From Epiperipatus broadwayi (lineage: Eukaryota; Onychophora; Udeonychophora; Euonychophora; Peripatidae), in NCBI GenBank assembly GCA_028023455.1, contig JAQFVV010006697.1, positions 62,001 through 126,000 on the forward strand: a DNA stretch of 64,000 nt, given 5' to 3'. Numbering within the stretch: position 1 is the first letter of the stretch; the number at the start of each line of letters is the position of its first letter. The position numbers were made by a program, and so were the translations under genes. A model generated the notes under the pieces. The model saw nothing but the letters and a program-made list of their open reading frames with translations, was not told the DNA's origin and did no database searches. This document shows, one piece after another, positions 62,673 through 64,000 of this stretch.

Positions 62673-63340
62673 GATATGATGATTTGGACCAACTTATGAG
62701 TGCAGGTTCAGTACAAAATACATATATTATTGAGATCATTTATCTTTTTCACATGTGTGAGATCATGTGTATCAGTTATACAAGATGGATTGGATAACTG
62801 AAGGACCTTGAAATTCTGTGTTCAAATTCCCTCTATTTACACCTCCTGTTCAGTATATGCAATATATTTAAATATTACAGATGTAGCCTAAATTCTACCC
62901 ATCTTTATCCTGTGCATTTAAATGGACATATTAAGGTTTTATATATGATGGATCAGAGTGACTTAAAGTCAACATGGATATGACAACTATATTGACATCA
63001 ACACGGGTTTAGAGCATTCCATTATCAGACTTTCAATAATATGAAAAGTTTGAGGGTGGAGAAGATTGAAGTCTGTTCATTAAAGTTTGAAGATTTTCTA
63101 TCTAAATATAAACTGAGTGCAGATTATATATATATGTGGAGATGATCTAGAGCAATTGATGAGTACTGGTTCAGAACAAAATACATATATTAGAAATCAT
63201 TTATCTTTTTCACATGTATGTGGTCATGTGTATTGATTATATAAGATGAATTGGATAGCTGATGGGACTTTGAAAATCTGCATTCAAATCTCCTCTAATT
63301 ACATTTAATGTTCAGTATATACAATATACTTATATTTAAA
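62640..63340 (+). repeat. Dispersed repeat A, tandem pair in plus orientation
   Basis: Two units about 465 bp apart share GTACAGTTC/GGTTCAGNACAAAATACATATATT, ATCATTTATCTTTTTCACATGT, GATCATGTGTAT and ATTGGATA(A/G)CTGA. Both close with (A/T)CTG(T/C)(G/A)TTCAAAT(T/C)(C/T)CCTCTA. The unit between them (62880-63115) matches the inverse of 59210-59470, including GATCAGAGTGACTTAAAGTC and ACATTGACATCAACA-like blocks. It is non-coding. The pair faces the minus pair at 59.0-59.9 kb. Confidence 0.75.
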
Positions 63341-63794
63341 TATATGAATCATATAAATATTTCTCTATAGCAGATAAACTATAAAACCTTTGGCATCAGG
63401 AGTATTTTATTTGTTGATAGTTTTGTTGCTTCAGTCTTCTCTGGTTTATGATAATAAAAAAATAATAGTAAGTACTTATTAAAATCTCCAATACTTTATT
63501 GTTAAAAATGCAATATGCATATTTTTAAATATTTTTATTATAATTTTCTTTTTTTTAAAATGTGAATTATATAAAGTAATAATAAAGAAGGTTTGTGACA
63601 GAATAAAATAAAAGGAAAGATTGTCGTGTTTCATGGAATTTTTACACTTTTACTTCCGTTGAGTTTTATTTCCAGTCTTATTTAATTTAATTTTGTTTTG
63701 AAAGATCTTAAAAAAACATTATATAAGTTTAAATCAGCATTTATTTTTTATAGCGTCTGTATACAATTGTATAACATTCATATCGGCTTTTTTC

Positions 63795-64000
63795 AAACCA
63801 AATTGTGCAAACGCTTTTTGCGAGTGTTAAATAATAAATGAATACCCTCTGACCCATACAAGATATAGAATTTATGCAGCAATGAGTCGTAGTAATAAGA
63901 GGATTCCTTTTATTGCTGCATAAATTCTATATCTTGTATGGGTCAGAGGGTATTCATTTATTATTTAACACTCGCAAAAAGCGTTTGCACAATTTGGTTT
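63795..64000. mobile_element. Foldback element (family F), copy 2, running off the window
   Basis: Left arm 63795-63883 and right arm 63912-64000 are perfect reverse complements over 89 bp, with a 28-base loop at 63884-63911. The arms may continue past the window end. From the outside they carry AAATTGTGCAAACGCT, GTTAAATAATAAATGAATACC, CTCTGACCCATACAAGATATAG and AATTTATGC. This is the same order of motifs as the element at 37146-37464. Perfect arm identity implies a young element or ongoing gene conversion between arms. No coding capacity. Confidence 0.85.

Noticed and set aside
62543-62797. Plus frame with Ser-Leu and Ile-Tyr repeats
   Set aside because: It is a translation of (CT)n and (AT)n followed by repeat A; not a gene. 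The similar frame at 17200-17421 was rejected for the same reason.

Overview
The window looks like non-coding, repeat-dense nuclear DNA from an invertebrate animal. By eye it is roughly three-quarters A+T. Stop codons crowd all six frames, long (AT)n and (ATT)n microsatellites are frequent, and the only protein-like stretches are broken pieces of transposable elements. The mix of remnants (RTE-like LINEs with an APE-type endonuclease, a Penelope-like GIY-YIG domain, a Ty3/gypsy-type retropepsin, tRNA-derived SINEs, MITE-like and foldback elements) fits a metazoan. I cannot name the species; a mollusc or an arthropod is possible. I found no credible host exon, no rRNA gene, no intact tRNA and no CRISPR. 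The window could be intergenic or a large intron.

Layout. 0-4.5 kb: a degenerate LTR retrotransposon that starts left of the window. Two direct copies of its LTR (1-445 and about 3480-4521) flank a decayed coiled-coil, gag-like frame (840-1468). 4.5-11.3 kb: featureless AT-rich DNA with two (ATT)n arrays and a perfect 39-bp tandem duplication. 11.3-13.7 kb: a dispersed repeat present as an inverted pair, a long foldback element (12155-12580) and a minus-strand LINE endonuclease remnant. 16.1-17.3 kb: a solo LTR related to the first element. 19.65-20.98 kb: a MITE-like element with about 27-bp terminal inverted repeats. 21.7-22.95 kb: a long decayed reading frame with about nine stops in 420 codons. 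25.7-26.1 kb: an array of palindromic TCAC-N6-GTGA motifs. 29.8-36.1 kb: two diverged direct copies of a block of about 2 kb, with a dispersed repeat and (AT)n between them. 37.15-37.46 kb: a nested palindromic foldback element.

41.4-43.2 kb: a minus-strand tRNA SINE and a local tandem duplication, one copy of which carries an extra GC-richer island. 46.8-47.2 kb: the 3' end of an RTE-like LINE. 48.4-49.2 kb: a degenerate tandem array. 49.7-51.4 kb: a Ty3/gypsy gag/protease remnant whose catalytic Asp is replaced by Asn. 51.4-52.2 kb: about 2.2 copies of a 341-344-bp tandem repeat, followed by a Lys-tRNA-like SINE. 54.1-54.6 kb: a Penelope-like GIY-YIG remnant and a SINE with a perfect 12-bp target-site duplication. 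59.0-63.3 kb: two tandem pairs of a dispersed repeat in opposite orientations. 63.8-64.0 kb: half or more of a second foldback element whose arms are identical over 89 bp and which belongs to the same family as the one at 37 kb.

No genes act together here; the region records successive waves of mobile elements. The most distinctive signal is the foldback family (37.15 and 63.8 kb), which shares a core AATTGYGCARACGCT...AATAAATGAATACC motif and has near-perfect, evidently young arms. All calls come from reading the sequence, without database searches.
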